From the NCBI GenBank assembly GCA_027943335.1, contig BSBK01001578.1, forward strand, positions 62,001 through 126,000: a stretch of DNA of 64,000 nt. Direction: 5' to 3'. Below, in pieces: positions 1 through 52,121 of this stretch (the first letter of the stretch is position 1; every line of letters starts with the position of its first letter). Source of the stretch: Chamaecyparis obtusa (lineage: Eukaryota > Streptophyta > Pinopsida > Cupressales > Cupressaceae). The notes under the pieces were generated by a model. The model saw only the letters and a program-made list of their open reading frames with translations. It did no database searches and was not told the origin of the DNA. A program made the translations under genes and the position numbers.

Positions 1-1579
1 ATTATAACAAACTTTTATTAATAAAATATGAATATATAAACTAAGAGCGTCTACTCCCAAAGACGCGACCTTTCCTCCATTACCGGATACAAATATATAC
101 ATGGCAGATTTGGGGGCGAAAAGGGGAATATCGAAGGAGTCTTCTAAACTTGAACGGAGAATTCAAAATATAAGATGTCAAAGCATCCAACGGGGGAAAG
201 ACGGAGAAAATAACATCTAGTCAGCGATAGGAAGGAGCAAAGAAAAAAGACAAAAGGAAACACCCAGCCAGCAATCACATATGCAAGGAATGAAAAGGGG
301 ATAAGAATGATAAAGGAGTTTGGCAGTGTGACAATATATAGACTATAATATTTGCCTTGAGTAGACATCTATATCTGCATTAAGAGTTCGATCAAATATA
401 GTCATTGTCTGTAGTAAACTATAAACGATCATCAATAAATTCAATGGCGAATACAGGGACATCATATCATCGATGGAAACATGGTATTTTGTGACTAATG
501 ACGTTATAGATTTGAGGACAATATCTATCGGGTTTGACTCACCATTCAACATATTAAGGATGCCTGCAAAGACATTGATGGGTGATAAGAAGGGTTATAC
601 CAAGGATGAATGGACGATGTCCTTATAAGGAAATCAATTACTGTTAATGGAGTGGACCGATCGATTGAATGTAAGAGGATAATATCAATAAAATCTATAA
701 CATTCTAGATAATAATCATCATGAACAATCAATGATGATCATCACAGTGACTTGTATAAATGTCAACATTCCTTAATGGTATCAGAAAAGATAATCACAC
801 ATCTTCAATCAACAAATAGAGAGAAAGACTAATGAGTTATTACGCAACCCTGATTGATAATGATTAAGACGAGAACGACTGAATATTAACTACTGGATAT
901 CTTTATGAAGGGGCACAAAGTTAAGTAGTTGTAAGTGATTACAAGAATTAGATACAATGTGAACGTAGCAAATTGGAAGACTAATTGATAACCATAATTT
1001 TATTATTAAGGAAAGAATATGATAGTAAATAGACATAAGATAAGTCTTTTGGATATGCGACTCATATTCTATTTGGAAGATATATGAAGACAATCATTTC
1101 CACTTCAGTGAGGTAGAATTAAAAAACCTTATCCGTATATTGGATCTACTCTTTGAGCATTAGCCTACTCGGGTCAAATTGATTGCAAATTCCGTATCTA
1201 AGATTGCTACCTCTACCAAATGGGATACCAAGTTGATCATTGACAGTCAGGAACAATCTCCAAGCTACCTTGCATGTCATACCACATTAGCATTGTAGAA
1301 GTGGGACTCTTACAAGTATATAATTGATATTAATGATCAAGGATAATCTCCACATCATGTCAAGTATTATAAGGAGATTAAGAGTCATACCAGAAAGTTT
1401 GACAATTAGTGCAAGGCCACATTAGCATTCAAACATCCTAACATTATTGTTACTTCTCCACACAATCATTTGTGACAACCCTAAATATAAGTATGGGTTA
1501 AAGCTAGAAAGAAGTATCTTGCAATAGAGATTACAAGAAATTAGCCAAAATTTGGGGAGATGCACGTGGGGACATTTCA
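1..1579. other. AT-rich repeat-like DNA, no gene recognised
   Basis: No coding exon or known domain is visible; the short ORFs here lack similarity that I recognise. The right edge, read on the minus strand, begins TGAAATGTCCCC. This resembles the TGTAATGTCCC starts of several LTRs elsewhere in the window, and it abruptly ends the coiled-coil ORF to its right. A decayed minus-strand LTR inserted there is plausible, but I found neither its other end nor a target duplication. Confidence 0.3.
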
Positions 1580-2116
1580 CCTTTCTTCAAGTTCTTTCAT
1601 CTGTTCCTTCAGTTGATACAATTCTAGTGACAGTCTTTTGCATGCCTCATTCCTGTCATGCTAGCTTTTTTGCATGTGGGCATTTTCTTGGGTGACACTT
1701 TGCTTGTCCTCTTGAAGTTGTAGAATGATAAGTTCATTTGCTCCTACGGCTTTTAGTGCCTGGTCCCTTGCTTTCTTAGAGGTTGTTAAAGACTTGACTG
1801 CTGAGTTCCTTTCATCTTCAGCTTTTCTCTTTTTCTCGATTAGTTTAGTCATCCTCAGGGCATTATCCTCTTGTTCCCTTGTAAGGTTAGAGATCTGACT
1901 GGTTAAGATTTGATTCTTTTCCATGAGTTCAGATACTGCCTCTTTAGCTTCATCAGATCCACTCTGCCCATAGAGTTCATCGATGGTTTCATTGCTCTCA
2001 TTCAACTGTAGAGCCAGCTCCTTTCTCTTTGCTAGTGATCTCCTTAGTCTACTCTCCAGAGAGGCAATAATGTCGTTGGCTTCCTCTAGCTGCTTCTGAT
2101 ACTGGTAACCCTCCAT
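1580..2116 (-). pseudogene. Coiled-coil ORF of an LTR retroelement
   Basis: The ORF starts at the ATG at 2116 (protein begins MEGYQYQKQLEEAN), about 45 nt after the primer-binding site. Translation is open for 151 codons, stops at a TAG (1661-1663), and continues in frame for about 27 more codons to 1580. The protein is charged and helix-rich, with Leu/Ile heptads over most of its length, so it should form a long coiled coil. There is no CCHC knuckle, protease, RT or integrase. Its position directly after the LTR and PBS is where gag normally sits. It may be a divergent gag or a non-autonomous element's own protein. The element is cut off at 1580 and no 3' LTR was found. Confidence 0.6.
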
Positions 2117-2158
2117 GATCTTTCTCTCAAGTGGTTAAGCTTTATATGTGAGTACCGA

Positions 2159-2171
2159 TGCTTTGATACCA
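2159..2171 (-). other. Primer-binding site, initiator tRNA-Met type
   Basis: On the minus strand TTGGTATCAAAGC follows directly after the LTR end. It matches the usual TGGTATCAGAGC complement of plant initiator tRNA-Met except for G-to-A. It fixes the element's orientation and its 5' LTR boundary. Confidence 0.75.
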
Positions 2172-2172
2172 A

Positions 2173-3265
2173 TTGTTAATACCAACCGGTTACTGAGAGG
2201 GGGGGTGAATTAGTAAGAACTATTTTCTTCTTCTATTCTTGTCTTGTTTAACACTTCTTTAAATTTAAGCAAAGTGAGAATCAAACAATCATAACTGTAA
2301 ACGAAGTACACAGATCAACACAAGATATATACGTGGAAACCCTCGGTTAGAAGGAAAAAACCACGGTGAGACAAAGCTCACAACTTCACTTTTGCATAAT
2401 GAAGGCACCCTGTTAGGAGCTTACAAAGCATTGGTTAAGTTGCTACCCGGTTAAGGGATTTCACAAAAGATCAATTAAGATCTGAACCCTGTTAAGAGTT
2501 GCCTGATTACAGGACTTTGAACATCAACAAAGATGTTACCCTGTTAGGGGATTTTTATAATGAACCGATTAGGTCCACTCTGATAAAGGGATTTCAATTT
2601 GCTTTCACTACTGATAAAAGCAATGATCTATTATGACATCGAATGTTTGATTAGATCATACCTCTTTGCCGGTTTGCCTAGCTGTTGATCTCTGCTACCT
2701 CTGTGTCTGTCGCTCTTCTCTCAGAAGATGTCTCTCCTCTACTATATGCAATCACCAACAATCAACAACACTTATCTTGCGTCCTATGACCTGTATTTAT
2801 ACAAGAGGTCATCGTAATGAAACCCTTAACTCATAGAACCGCTAGGCTATAAACTCACCAAAAATCATGCAACTAGCAAAAAGCTATGCGTTCCGATCTG
2901 GAGTTTACCTTGCAAAACATCCGTAGAAATAAAGTTAACTCCTGTTAAAAAGCTAACTCCACTTCAGAGTGGTGGATGTCCCGTATAATCCGGTGTTAAC
3001 TCAAACTGCTCCGCATATTCCGGTGCGGATCTTGAGGCAGTTTAGACCGGTGTAACCTTATACCCGGTTCAACTTTGTATGCACACTGAGACCGGTACTG
3101 CGTACTTAGATTGGTCTACCGGTGTGTTCACTTTTCTTTAATTACCGGTGCATACGCACTGTTCCTTGTCTACCGGTGTCTTCTAAGTAATGTGAGTGAC
3201 CGGTGAGCCCTTACCGGTGCATGGTATTTGTGAATGAACACTAATGACAACTTAAATTGCTAACA
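2173..3265 (-). mobile_element. 5' LTR of a minus-strand retroelement (ACCGGT-rich family)
   Basis: Read on the minus strand it begins TGTTAGCAATTT at 3265 and ends GGTATTAACA at 2173, about 1.09 kb. It is clearly homologous along its length to the solo LTR at 35675-36727: both share the CTGATTCACCCCC/CTCTCAGTAACCGG end region and the central stretch around CACAGAGGTAGCA. The U3 part (about 3020-3230) holds many copies of ACCGGT. The PBS follows directly. No matching 3' LTR is in the window, so the element is truncated. Confidence 0.8.
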
Positions 3266-4823
3266 ATGTCAACACATTAACCATGTTATATAGTGTACTA
3301 ACACCATGTTTATGCTTGAGAGGGATGTCAATCACCTTTATCCTCCTTTAGAGATTATCTTTGGGAATTTTTTTTGAAGGACTTGTTTATCAGAATAAAC
3401 AAAACAGGAGTTTGTCTTTGTTGTTTCTGCAGTCCTGAGCAACAACTCCAAACATGTCAAGATGAGTAGTAATAGAGTTTTGGTTTTAGAAACCAGCTTG
3501 AACATTATCCTTCATATTCCCCTTCATAATCCTATCTTCTAGACACTGATTGGTGCTAAGCTTTAAATTAAACAGTAAGCTTTGCTAAAAGGATGCTAAT
3601 TATGGTATTTCAACAATTAGATGGTTCATTTTGATATAATATGGAAAAACCAAGCTTTCAGTCCACCTTTTAGAGAAACCTTGCTTAATCACCTCATTAG
3701 AATGATACTTACTATGAAACATAAGAATGTGGCTGACATGAAAATCCTGCTTTACAGCCTTCAATATTGTTAGCCTTATTTTTGACTAAACATTTATACC
3801 TAAATTAATTGTCATCATTTTAAATAACCCATTTGAGTTAGAATGATCTACATATCATCATGCAATTACCAAATGACCAATATAGGCAGGAAAATATAAA
3901 GTTTATCAAGGAAAGAATTCCAATCATTTATAATGTTATTCCTCGCTTCTTTGGTTTTGCTGGTTATAATAGTTCTTCAATACCTTTTGGATCTCTTCTA
4001 CAAAGCTCTAAAACCCTCTCATGGTCATTAATTAGAAATTGACACTGTTTCTTTTTCATCTGGAGCTCATAATTATTTATTTTAACATCTATATTAATCT
4101 TTCAAGAGTTTTCTATTGTCATATTTTTGGAATTTGCACTCAGTACTGTACCAAGGATTTGATGCTTGTGTGTTTTTTTCTAGCCAGTGGAGATCTTGTA
4201 CATTTAAGCATCTTGATAACTTGAATGTGAGATTTTCAGTACTTCACTCAATCTTGTCATTTTATTAAGAATATCAGAACAGGTAAATTTGTAAAGAAAT
4301 TGGGCAATTTTCCTCTTTCATGGCACATACAATTAACATTGCTTGTGTTATTTTTTTAGCTATATGTAGTTAAAGCTAAAAGAATATTATGCTGGACACA
4401 ATTGGCTTATGACCATCTTCAATGCTAAATGTTACCAACATTATCAAGGAGGGGATAGGGGACACACTTTATTTGATGACACAATGAAAGACGTGTGCAG
4501 TCTGGGTCCCTGTTTTCAGAGCTAAGAGATGATAAGGTCATGAAAATATGTCACTGTTAAAGCTCAAGGCTATACATATTCTTATTAGAAACCTCAAAAA
4601 CAGTGTAGCAAAATAGATACAAATTAAGGTCTTATTATAAACTATACGGTATATTATGTGAGTTTGGTTCGTACAGACTACACAATACATGCTTTTTGCC
4701 CCTCAAGTTTATCAAAATTTTGTGCACAATTTGTTTTTTCAAATGTCTTGAAGTATCTTGAATAATTGGCCTTAAGAAATGTTCTCCAAACCAAAAACTT
4801 AATTACAGTTATCATTTGTGCAG
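3266..4823 (+). other. Intronic DNA upstream of the first visible helicase exon
   Basis: Non-repetitive-looking AT-rich DNA. I looked for the helicase exons expected before the DEAH motif (P-loop GxGKST and the RFED-type segment) and saw none, so they probably lie before base 1. The 60-61 codon ORFs at 3860-4224 show no recognisable domain. Confidence 0.5.
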
Positions 4824-44449
<39,626 letters not shown>

Positions 44450-44450
<1 letters not shown>

Positions 44451-44990
44451 TATTGATAAGATAAGATAAAACTATTAATGTCCAACAATAGACCAAAAAG
44501 TGAGTCCAAGGGACTGCCGGAAACAAGACAAGGGGCCAGCCCAAAGCAGGGCCACCAAACGGTGCCTGAAGAAGAGCAGCAAAAAAAACAACCAAACACG
44601 GGAAAGAGAGAGAAAGAAAGATAGAGCGGAAGGGAGCCCCAACAGGGAGGTCACAAACCCCCCAAACCCCCACTACAAAATCTCCACAGCCGCGAAGAAC
44701 CTCAGAATAGAACAATAAGCCAAAGAGCTAGCAGGGGCCTTGGACCGCTTTAACGCTTCTTGGAAGCGGTAGAGGAAGAAGAGGATTGCTGCAGAAGAGA
44801 ACACTTCTGGGGCTTCACAAGTCGAGAATAGCCAGAAGGGGGGTCAAGTAGACACTTGGTACCACAAGCAGAGTGAATCCCAAAGGAGGGGATAAGCTGA
44901 TAGGATTGCGTGGTATCGTGGTCGTGGTCCCATAGCCTAATGGCCTCCTAAATGTAAAGAACAAGGCACCTCTGATCTATGAATCTGAAA
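44450..44990 (-). mobile_element. Probable LINE 3'-end fragment
   Basis: A GC-rich island in AT-rich intron. Read on the minus strand it ends GGTCTATTGTTGGACATT and TTTTATCTTATCTTATC, and a 111-codon opening includes GVWGVCDLPVGAPF and PWTHFLVYCWTLIVL, wording I associate with translated 3' ends of plant L1 LINEs. No target duplication was found. Confidence 0.4.
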
Positions 44991-47047
44991 AATGTGGAGA
45001 GGTGATTCCAAATCAGGGATTATGTTGGAGTTTCAGAATTCAGATTAATCCAGCATTTCAACATTTTTAATAGCTAGTTTTGTATTGTTAGTTTTTGTTT
45101 GCATGAATAATTGGCCTACCTCCTTGATCTATAAGTAACACATATTTTTATTTGGCGGCACCATTTTAATGCCTCTTTCTAGCATTGTAATGTTTGAAAA
45201 ACAACTTTGTAATCTTTGGCATCGATGGAAGACTATTGTATGTTCTATTGCGACCCAATTGATATTCATCATTTGCATCGTTGTTTTGAAATTCATTCTA
45301 ATGTATTTCTTTCGTTAGAATGCCACCAAGGAATCTAAGGAATCTATATTATAATGCAAAGTTTTGTAATCATTGTAATTCTAAGTTTTTTTTAGCGTAG
45401 CAGCATATGAGTCGTTTGGGGAATAAATCAGCATACCAAAAGTGTAGGATTTTTTGAAAAAATTGGCGAAAAATTGGATTAAAAAAATGTAAAAAAAATG
45501 AAGAAAAACAGTCAATTTTTAAAAATAAATAAGTTAGAGGGCATTTCCATAGCATATATATATTGAGAGCAAATGAAATATAGAGTTCAACCCATTAATT
45601 GTAGAAAATAGAAGGGATTGTACAAAAGCCATTGAATTTTCTATAACGGGTTTGCCATTTACTTGCAGCAATGACTCTAAAACTGCACCAAGTGCATTAC
45701 CTAGTTTACCTTATGGTTCTCTCTGATCATCACAATCCAATTGGAGGAACTTAAACTTTTCTATAAGGTCTAAACTCCCATTTACTTGTTTCTTATTGCA
45801 TGAAAGCTGTGAAGTTCCTAGTACGTTAGGACTACTTGTACTAATAACATGTTCTTTCTTCTCTGATCTTTCTAAGCTGGGACTCTTTATGTGAATGGAT
45901 GGCTGCTCTCTAATGCTGAGATTCATCACTTGTCTTTCCAAAATATTATTGATCTCGCAAGCTTGTGTTGTACTAGAGTTATTGTGTATCATTGCATCAT
46001 CATGCGTTTGACTGCATATTTTTTCTCTTGACTACAAATTTACCCATCATGTGGTTTCCTTGTCACTGTTCTTGGAAGCTTCATTGACCTTGTATCACTT
46101 CTACACTTTAGATTGCACATTTATCTTGACCTTTTGACAAGAACACATGTAGTAAGGCTTCATTTCACTGTTTTATGACAGTCAATAGGACTGTTCTGGC
46201 ATATTGCCTCTCTTTGTCATGATAACATGTATCCTTGTGCATATTACTAAAGGTACTCTTTATGACTATGTCTTTTCATTGCCTAACATATGTTCAGATC
46301 TCTATTTTCTTCTAACGGTGAATAGATCTTATTTATTGACAGTGAATATTACTTTCAATCAGTGAGAAAAACTCTTCAAGAACAATCCATCACTCTTTTA
46401 GAACAGTTAATCACTCCTTTTATAGAACAGGCATTCACCTACGGGACAATCTTTTGATCTTCAAAACAATCATTTGATGTTTGATAAGACAGACCTACAA
46501 AATATAAATATCTCTTGAAATAGAGTATAAAAACTTTGAAAGAAGGGTGAAACCCTTATCTAGAGCAGTGCAATAAACTTTCTAGACAATGGATACTCTT
46601 TATGAACAAAACTGTGATATCACTGCCCCTCAAGAATCAATGAATAGATCTGCTCTATATGTCTAAGAGCATTGTCTATATCTTTGAAAAATATGACTAA
46701 TCAAATGCAATAAACACACGAAAGAAAACCCCTTCATTGTTCTTTGATCTCACCAATGCTCTAAAGAAATTCTACAACCTTTCTAACATTAAAAGACATC
46801 TCATATTCAAATGTGACTTTTCTCTCGCAAACCTTGAATGAAGACATTGAAAAATTCCTATCTAGAGTAGGGTTTTATGAATATGCATGGAACCCAACCT
46901 TTAATGCAATCTTTTTCTTGATCATCATGTTGAATGCCCCTTGAAATCTGCATCTTCTCTGTAAATACTACTGTATAGGTTTTTTTGCTGATTAATCACG
47001 ATTTTTAACTGATTAATCGCCCATAAAATCGTGAAAAAATTGGTGAT
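44991..47047. other. Intron DNA, nothing firm
   Basis: An isolated 93-codon minus ORF at 45711-45992 (contains SIREQPSIHIKSPSLERSEK) is protein-like in composition, but I recognise no family. The rest has no gene signal. Confidence 0.4.
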
Positions 47048-49009
47048 AAAGGAGATGAAGACAAATGGAAACTGAATATTATAAAAGGGGATTCGGATTT
47101 CATTTTATCCATGATTATTGTGCATTTGTTATTTGTGAATTTGATGGGGAGTTATGCCAAGGGTTTCAAATATTGGAAGTTGGAAGAATTGGGAACTCTT
47201 CTAAGTATTGTGCACTTTGAATTGGTTGCTCTTTGCCAGAGAACTGTGCTAGCGATAATCTCATTCATAGATTATGATTATGCTTAATTTGGTGACCAAA
47301 TTGTGAAGAAGACTCAACATTTCATATCAGATATAAATTACAAGATTGGAGATTGTAATTTAATTACAAATCGCATGTCCAGTGAGAGCTGCCTTAGAAA
47401 TTAAGGGGCTTTCGCTGCATTAATTGGAGGGACGGTATTATTGTTTCTGCCAGTGTTTAATCACAGAGGTCTTTGATTTGTTCTTGGAGGCTGCCTTTGG
47501 TTGCATTGGGCAGCGTTAGACTATAAGGATGCACATTTTGGTTGCTTGGTGCCTTAATTCAAAGTTCGTGATTACTAGAAGCCGCCAATGATTAATTTCT
47601 TAAGGCTGCGATCAAATCTGGAATGAGCTACAGGCATGCGAATTATTGCAAGTTCTTCATAATTAGTTTTCAGACATATATTATATAATTTGCATTGCAT
47701 ACATATTTGTAAACATTTATTTGGTAAAAGAAATTGAAAGGATGCATACATGTAGAAATCATATGTATGCATTCAAATGGTCAAAAAGGATTGCATTTGT
47801 ATTTCAATTTTTTGCCTAGATTTCTTAATAATTATTTGCATTTAAACCAAAGAATCAAAACTCGGACTCGGCTCGGACTTGGCAAGGCCAACTCAACCCA
47901 TGACTCGCCGATGACTCAGCAACGACTCAGCTATGACTTGGCAAAAAAAAAAAAAACCAGAGATTTTTTAAAATTTAAAACTTGTTTCACGCACCCATTA
48001 TTGAATAAAGCTTAAAAACATTATAACATCATCAAATAGAATCTAATTTGATCACATACATAAACATACATCCATCACATAAGTACAAATGTAAATTGTA
48101 GTAGAAGGAAATAGAAAACATAGATATGCAGAATTATAAAATATAAATATTGTCAAATGTATATCAAATCTATGAAATCCATGACATCAATGATCAAATG
48201 TCCGGTAAATGAGGTTTGAGTGATTTTGGCCTGTTGGGAAGTCATACTCATGTCTGTCTGAGATTTGGGCGAGAGCTAATCTGTCTATTATAAAGATGGG
48301 GTTGAAACCAAGTGATTTGTTTGACCTTAGAAAGCCAGGATGGATTGTGGGAGGTAACCTGTTGAAGGCTTGTTGAATCCTGAAATTTGGCTAACTCTGG
48401 AATTTTTCGAAAACCCCCAAAATCTAGAATCTGCATCTTAACTCCTATGAAGCTGGAACCTATCTCAAACATCGTGAAGTACTTATATTTTATAATTTAT
48501 ACAGATATAACTGTATAAGAAATTAAATCAATCAAACTTATACTTAAATGTTATATTTGTATAAATGCTCCCGCCCCTCGCCCTGCGAGATTGGAAACTC
48601 ACAATCATAGGACTTATGCAAAAAAAAGTCTTAAAAAGTCAATGTTTTATTGTGTTTTTTTAATGCCCAGCCGGGTCATAGACCATGGACTTGGCGAGTC
48701 ATGGCATGACCCGTTGGCTCAGCGAGTCGCGCGGGTCATGACCATTACTCGCGGGTTGACTCGGCCGGGTCATGAAAACCTAGGAGCCATCGCTCGCCCG
48801 CGAGTCATTAAAACTCACCTGACTAGCCGCGAGTTATGATACTCTGATTTAAACTTCATTTGAAACCATTTCAAGCAAGAAAATACAATCTGAAAATAAA
48901 ATACAACAAGATAGAGGTTTCCTGCAAAGTGTTTGATAAAAATGTCAAACATCTGAAAAGTAAAGCAATTTGGTGTTTGTCAAAGTTAGAATCGACAGGG
49001 GTTCTTACA
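47048..49009 (+). repeat. 5' LTR of an acidic-ORF retroelement, with hAT insertion
   Basis: From AAAGGAGATGAAGAC onward it matches 52396-53398 except for the 999-bp hAT-type insert and a 45-bp gap near 47745. It ends GGGGTTCTTACA directly before the PBS. Its left end is truncated compared with the 3' copy. Confidence 0.82.
47848..48846. mobile_element. hAT-type MITE, 999 bp, duplication ATTTAAAC
   Basis: It is flanked by the 8-bp duplication ATTTAAAC (47840-47847 and 48847-48854), and the empty site is seen in the other LTR near 53240. Terminal inverted repeats are CAAAGAATCAAAACTCG and CAGAGTATCATAACTCG. Both ends carry many subterminal GACTCG/CGAGTC words, as transposase-binding repeats do in hAT elements. 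No transposase ORF is present, so it is non-autonomous. Confidence 0.88.
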
Positions 49010-49010
49010 G

Positions 49011-49023
49011 TGGTATCAGAGCA
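49011..49023 (+). other. Primer-binding site, initiator tRNA-Met type
   Basis: TGGTATCAGAGCA lies one base after the LTR end. Confidence 0.88.
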
Positions 49024-49109
49024 GTTTCCTTCCATCTTGTGGGGTTGGAAATTTTGAGTTCCCATGCTTGATTTGTGAGTGATCAACACTGTTGTAGGTT
49101 ATTTTAATC

Positions 49110-49340
49110 ATGGACAAATACAGGAAATCCAATAAATGTAGAAACCAATTGGGTAGTATGTCACGTTTGAGGAAACAAACAGGTGCCTTGGTAAATGAAA
49201 TGGAGAAATTGAGGCAAACACAGGAAAGGCTAAATGCACAACTTTCAGATCCGACGATTGTTGATAGGGCAGCTAGGTTTATGGTTTCCTTCTTCAAATA
49301 GTCTTCCCCACAGAGAAAGCAGGAAGAGAAACGAGAGGTT
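49110..49340 (+). pseudogene. N-terminal coiled-coil piece of the acidic-ORF element
   Basis: ATG at 49110, about 86 nt after the PBS: MDKYRKSNKCRNQLGSM, then a helix-rich stretch LVNEMEKLRQTQERLNAQL. A TAG at 49299 interrupts; KQEEKREVFIGD follows in frame. It sits in the usual place of gag but has no gag domain that I can recognise. Confidence 0.55.
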
Positions 49341-49540
49341 TTCATAGGTGATACATTTAGAAATCTTCAAGATGAATTTTTTAGCAGCTACTGATCATTG
49401 TGGAGTTGATCCGGTGCTTTTTGGGGCAGCCACTAGTCCACCTTGCATACATAGACATGACTGATTTGCTGCAGGTAAGCAACATCAAGTCCTAGCATCT
49501 TGATGAGACCATAGTTAGTGAATGGGAAAATAATGATGAC

Positions 49541-52121
49541 ATGTTGACTACCCTTGATGGAAGTCTAGCACCAGCTAGTGGTATTGAAAATGTCAGTGAC
49601 ACAAGGTTTGATTTTCAAGACAATAGTCCCTTATTTGATCATGTTGATGGTATTGTTGATGCCACTATGGATTCTGACTCATTAGATGATGGGGTTGTAT
49701 TTGAAGACTGCAAGGAGAATATGAGTTCAGACAGTTCTGATTTTTATGACAGCAGTCATAATGAGGAGTCAGTGTAGGAGACATCAGTCTTCTCTTGTGT
49801 GGAGGATGAGAGCATGGAGCTACCTAGTGATGACACTCATGATTTGAATGTTGGGCGGGAGTTATACAATGTAGATTCATGCCATAGTGATGTTGAATCA
49901 CATGACAACAGTGAGTCATGTATGCAGCAATAGGAGATAGCAGAGGAGTCTCAATTAGATGATGTGGATACTAGTGTTATGGGTGCCTCTGATGATTTGT
50001 ATGAGGATGTTTCATGCTGCAGTGAGTGTGGTCAATCATGTCAGACATTGAGTGATGACTTGGAGTTGTTGTGGGATGATAATAGGTCCCAGGATCATGG
50101 TTTATAGGGACTTATTATGGAGGGGGAAGCAGAGGCAAGCGAGGAGTTTGATATAGCCGTGGCTTCCACTTCTTCTGATGAGATGTTTGTAGAGGTACCT
50201 AGTAGCAGTACGTCGTTGATGGATGTGGGCGAGGTTGTTAGCGCACATGATGTTAGTGATCATGTGGTGAGTGTAATACTCCAAAAATGGGCTACAAGTT
50301 CATTAACCTCTTACATCAACAATTCGATTAAAATCGACATCAAAGTCCTAACCTAATGCACATCTGCACATCGAAATCCTAATTGATTTATCTTAATTCT
50401 GCATCAGGAAATATTTCCTAAATATTCCTAATTTATCTAATTATCTTTAATTAAATATTATTTGGCGATAAATCATATTTATCCTAAATTTGATTAATTG
50501 AATATGATAAATATTTAATTAATTAAATTTGATTCTGCCACTTAATTATTTAATTAGATTTACTCCTAATTAATATTGTTTGTATTTTGACAACAAATCA
50601 AAATTCCTACAAACAATCAATTGAATATTTATTTAATTGATTTAAAATTTAAGTTGTCAAATTTAATGATTTAATTGGAATAAAGTTTGATTTAATAATT
50701 GATTAACCCATAAATCAATTATTTTAATTCAAAATCAGTTAAGTGGAAAATAAATCACTTTATTTATTAAATTAATTCATATTAAATCATGCACAATTAG
50801 AAAATAAATTAACTTTAAATCAATTTTCAATTTCAATTTGTTAACTTTCTAAACTCAACGTCTGATGATGAGTTGAAAAAGTGAATTAAACTCTATTTTG
50901 AGATAAAAATTGCTTTTGCATGATTTTATGAGTTTATTTATCCTTAATTTCTTGTTGACTCAAAAATCAACCTGAGTTCATCAAGAGTGATATATGACTT
51001 TTCTCAATACATCCTCAAGCTTTGGATTTCTATAAAATCAAGGCTTAGCTCTTCACAATTCATCTCTCAATCTTTCGAATTTGCACAATTACTCTGGCGA
51101 AATTGGCATCTGAAGAATCAAACTTTTGCGAATCAGCGACTTTGTGAGATCATTCAATTATTTTCATAGCTTTGCATAGTTTTTTGTATCATTGTTAGAT
51201 TAATTTGCATATCATTTCAATTATCTAGATTAGTTTCATATCAAGTTTTTCATCTTATTGCATACAAAATAAAAAAAAATAGATTAAATCTGCATTCATT
51301 CTATATACATCTTTTGCATTCAAATCCTTCGTTTAGGTATTGCATTGTCACTGGTCTCGGTCTAATTTGAGAATATCATACTTGCACCTACTAGAAGGCA
51401 GTAAATCGTCTGGTTAGCTTAGTTTCATTTATTTACAAATTTCTTTGATTTGCTAACCTCTAATGTTTTACTGAATTGTTGTGTCCGTGCAGTTAGGTAC
51501 AATTTTCACACACACAGTGAGCAGCGAGGATACAACTTCGTATCATAGTTCAATTAGTGGGTCAGGGAGCGTACATGGGAGCTAGGGCATGTAGAGACAT
51601 CATGAGACCAGTCAACTGAAGGTGAGCGATAGTGATATTTCTTCAGCTCTTGAGAATTATGATGCTATCTGACAGATGTTGGTTGTATATGGTTGGGGTG
51701 CTCCTATGTCAGATGAGCATGGTGGTAGTTGCATTTCCCTAGGAGAGATTCATTCACTTCAAGAGGCTGTCATGATCTTGAAGCATAATTATTTATAGTT
51801 CGTAGTTGACAGGGATTACCTTCTTGAGTGAAATAGCTGTTGTTATGAGGCATTGTTAGGGAAAGAGGAGGTGGTTGAGCTCACCCACGAACTTGAGGCG
51901 ACTTCTAAGGGGTTGGAGAGCACCTAGTTGGCTCTTCGGGAGTCGCAACTGCAGTTGAGTGAGGTGATCGTGGAGTTGGAGAGAGTATAGTCTATGCCAA
52001 CCACAGATCTAGTTCAGCTACATATAGTGGTGGTTGGTGGTGAGTTAATTTCCACATATGGTGGTAGTGGATGTGATGAGGGTGCAGTTACCTCCATCCT
52101 TGATATGAGTGCAGTATAATT
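49541..52121 (+). pseudogene. Acidic then coiled-coil ORF, split by a solo LTR
   Basis: One frame runs from 49541 to 50271 with in-frame stops at about 49775, 49931 and 50105. It is extremely rich in Asp, Glu and Ser (for example SDSSDFYDSSHNEESV). It resumes at 51522 in exactly the same frame once the LTR and one target duplication are removed. It ends with coiled coil (ELTHELEATSKGLE, QLALRESQLQLSEV) before a TAA near 52120. Several stops are TAG in Gln-like positions. No protease, RT or integrase is present between the two LTRs, so the element is non-autonomous. Function unknown. Confidence 0.65.
50272..51516. mobile_element. Solo LTR of 1245 bp, duplication GTGAG
   Basis: It starts TGTAATACTCC and ends TTTTCACACACACA, with GTGAG at 50267-50271 and 51517-51521. 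It is AT-rich with no ORF. Its removal restores the surrounding reading frame exactly, which confirms both boundaries. Confidence 0.92.
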
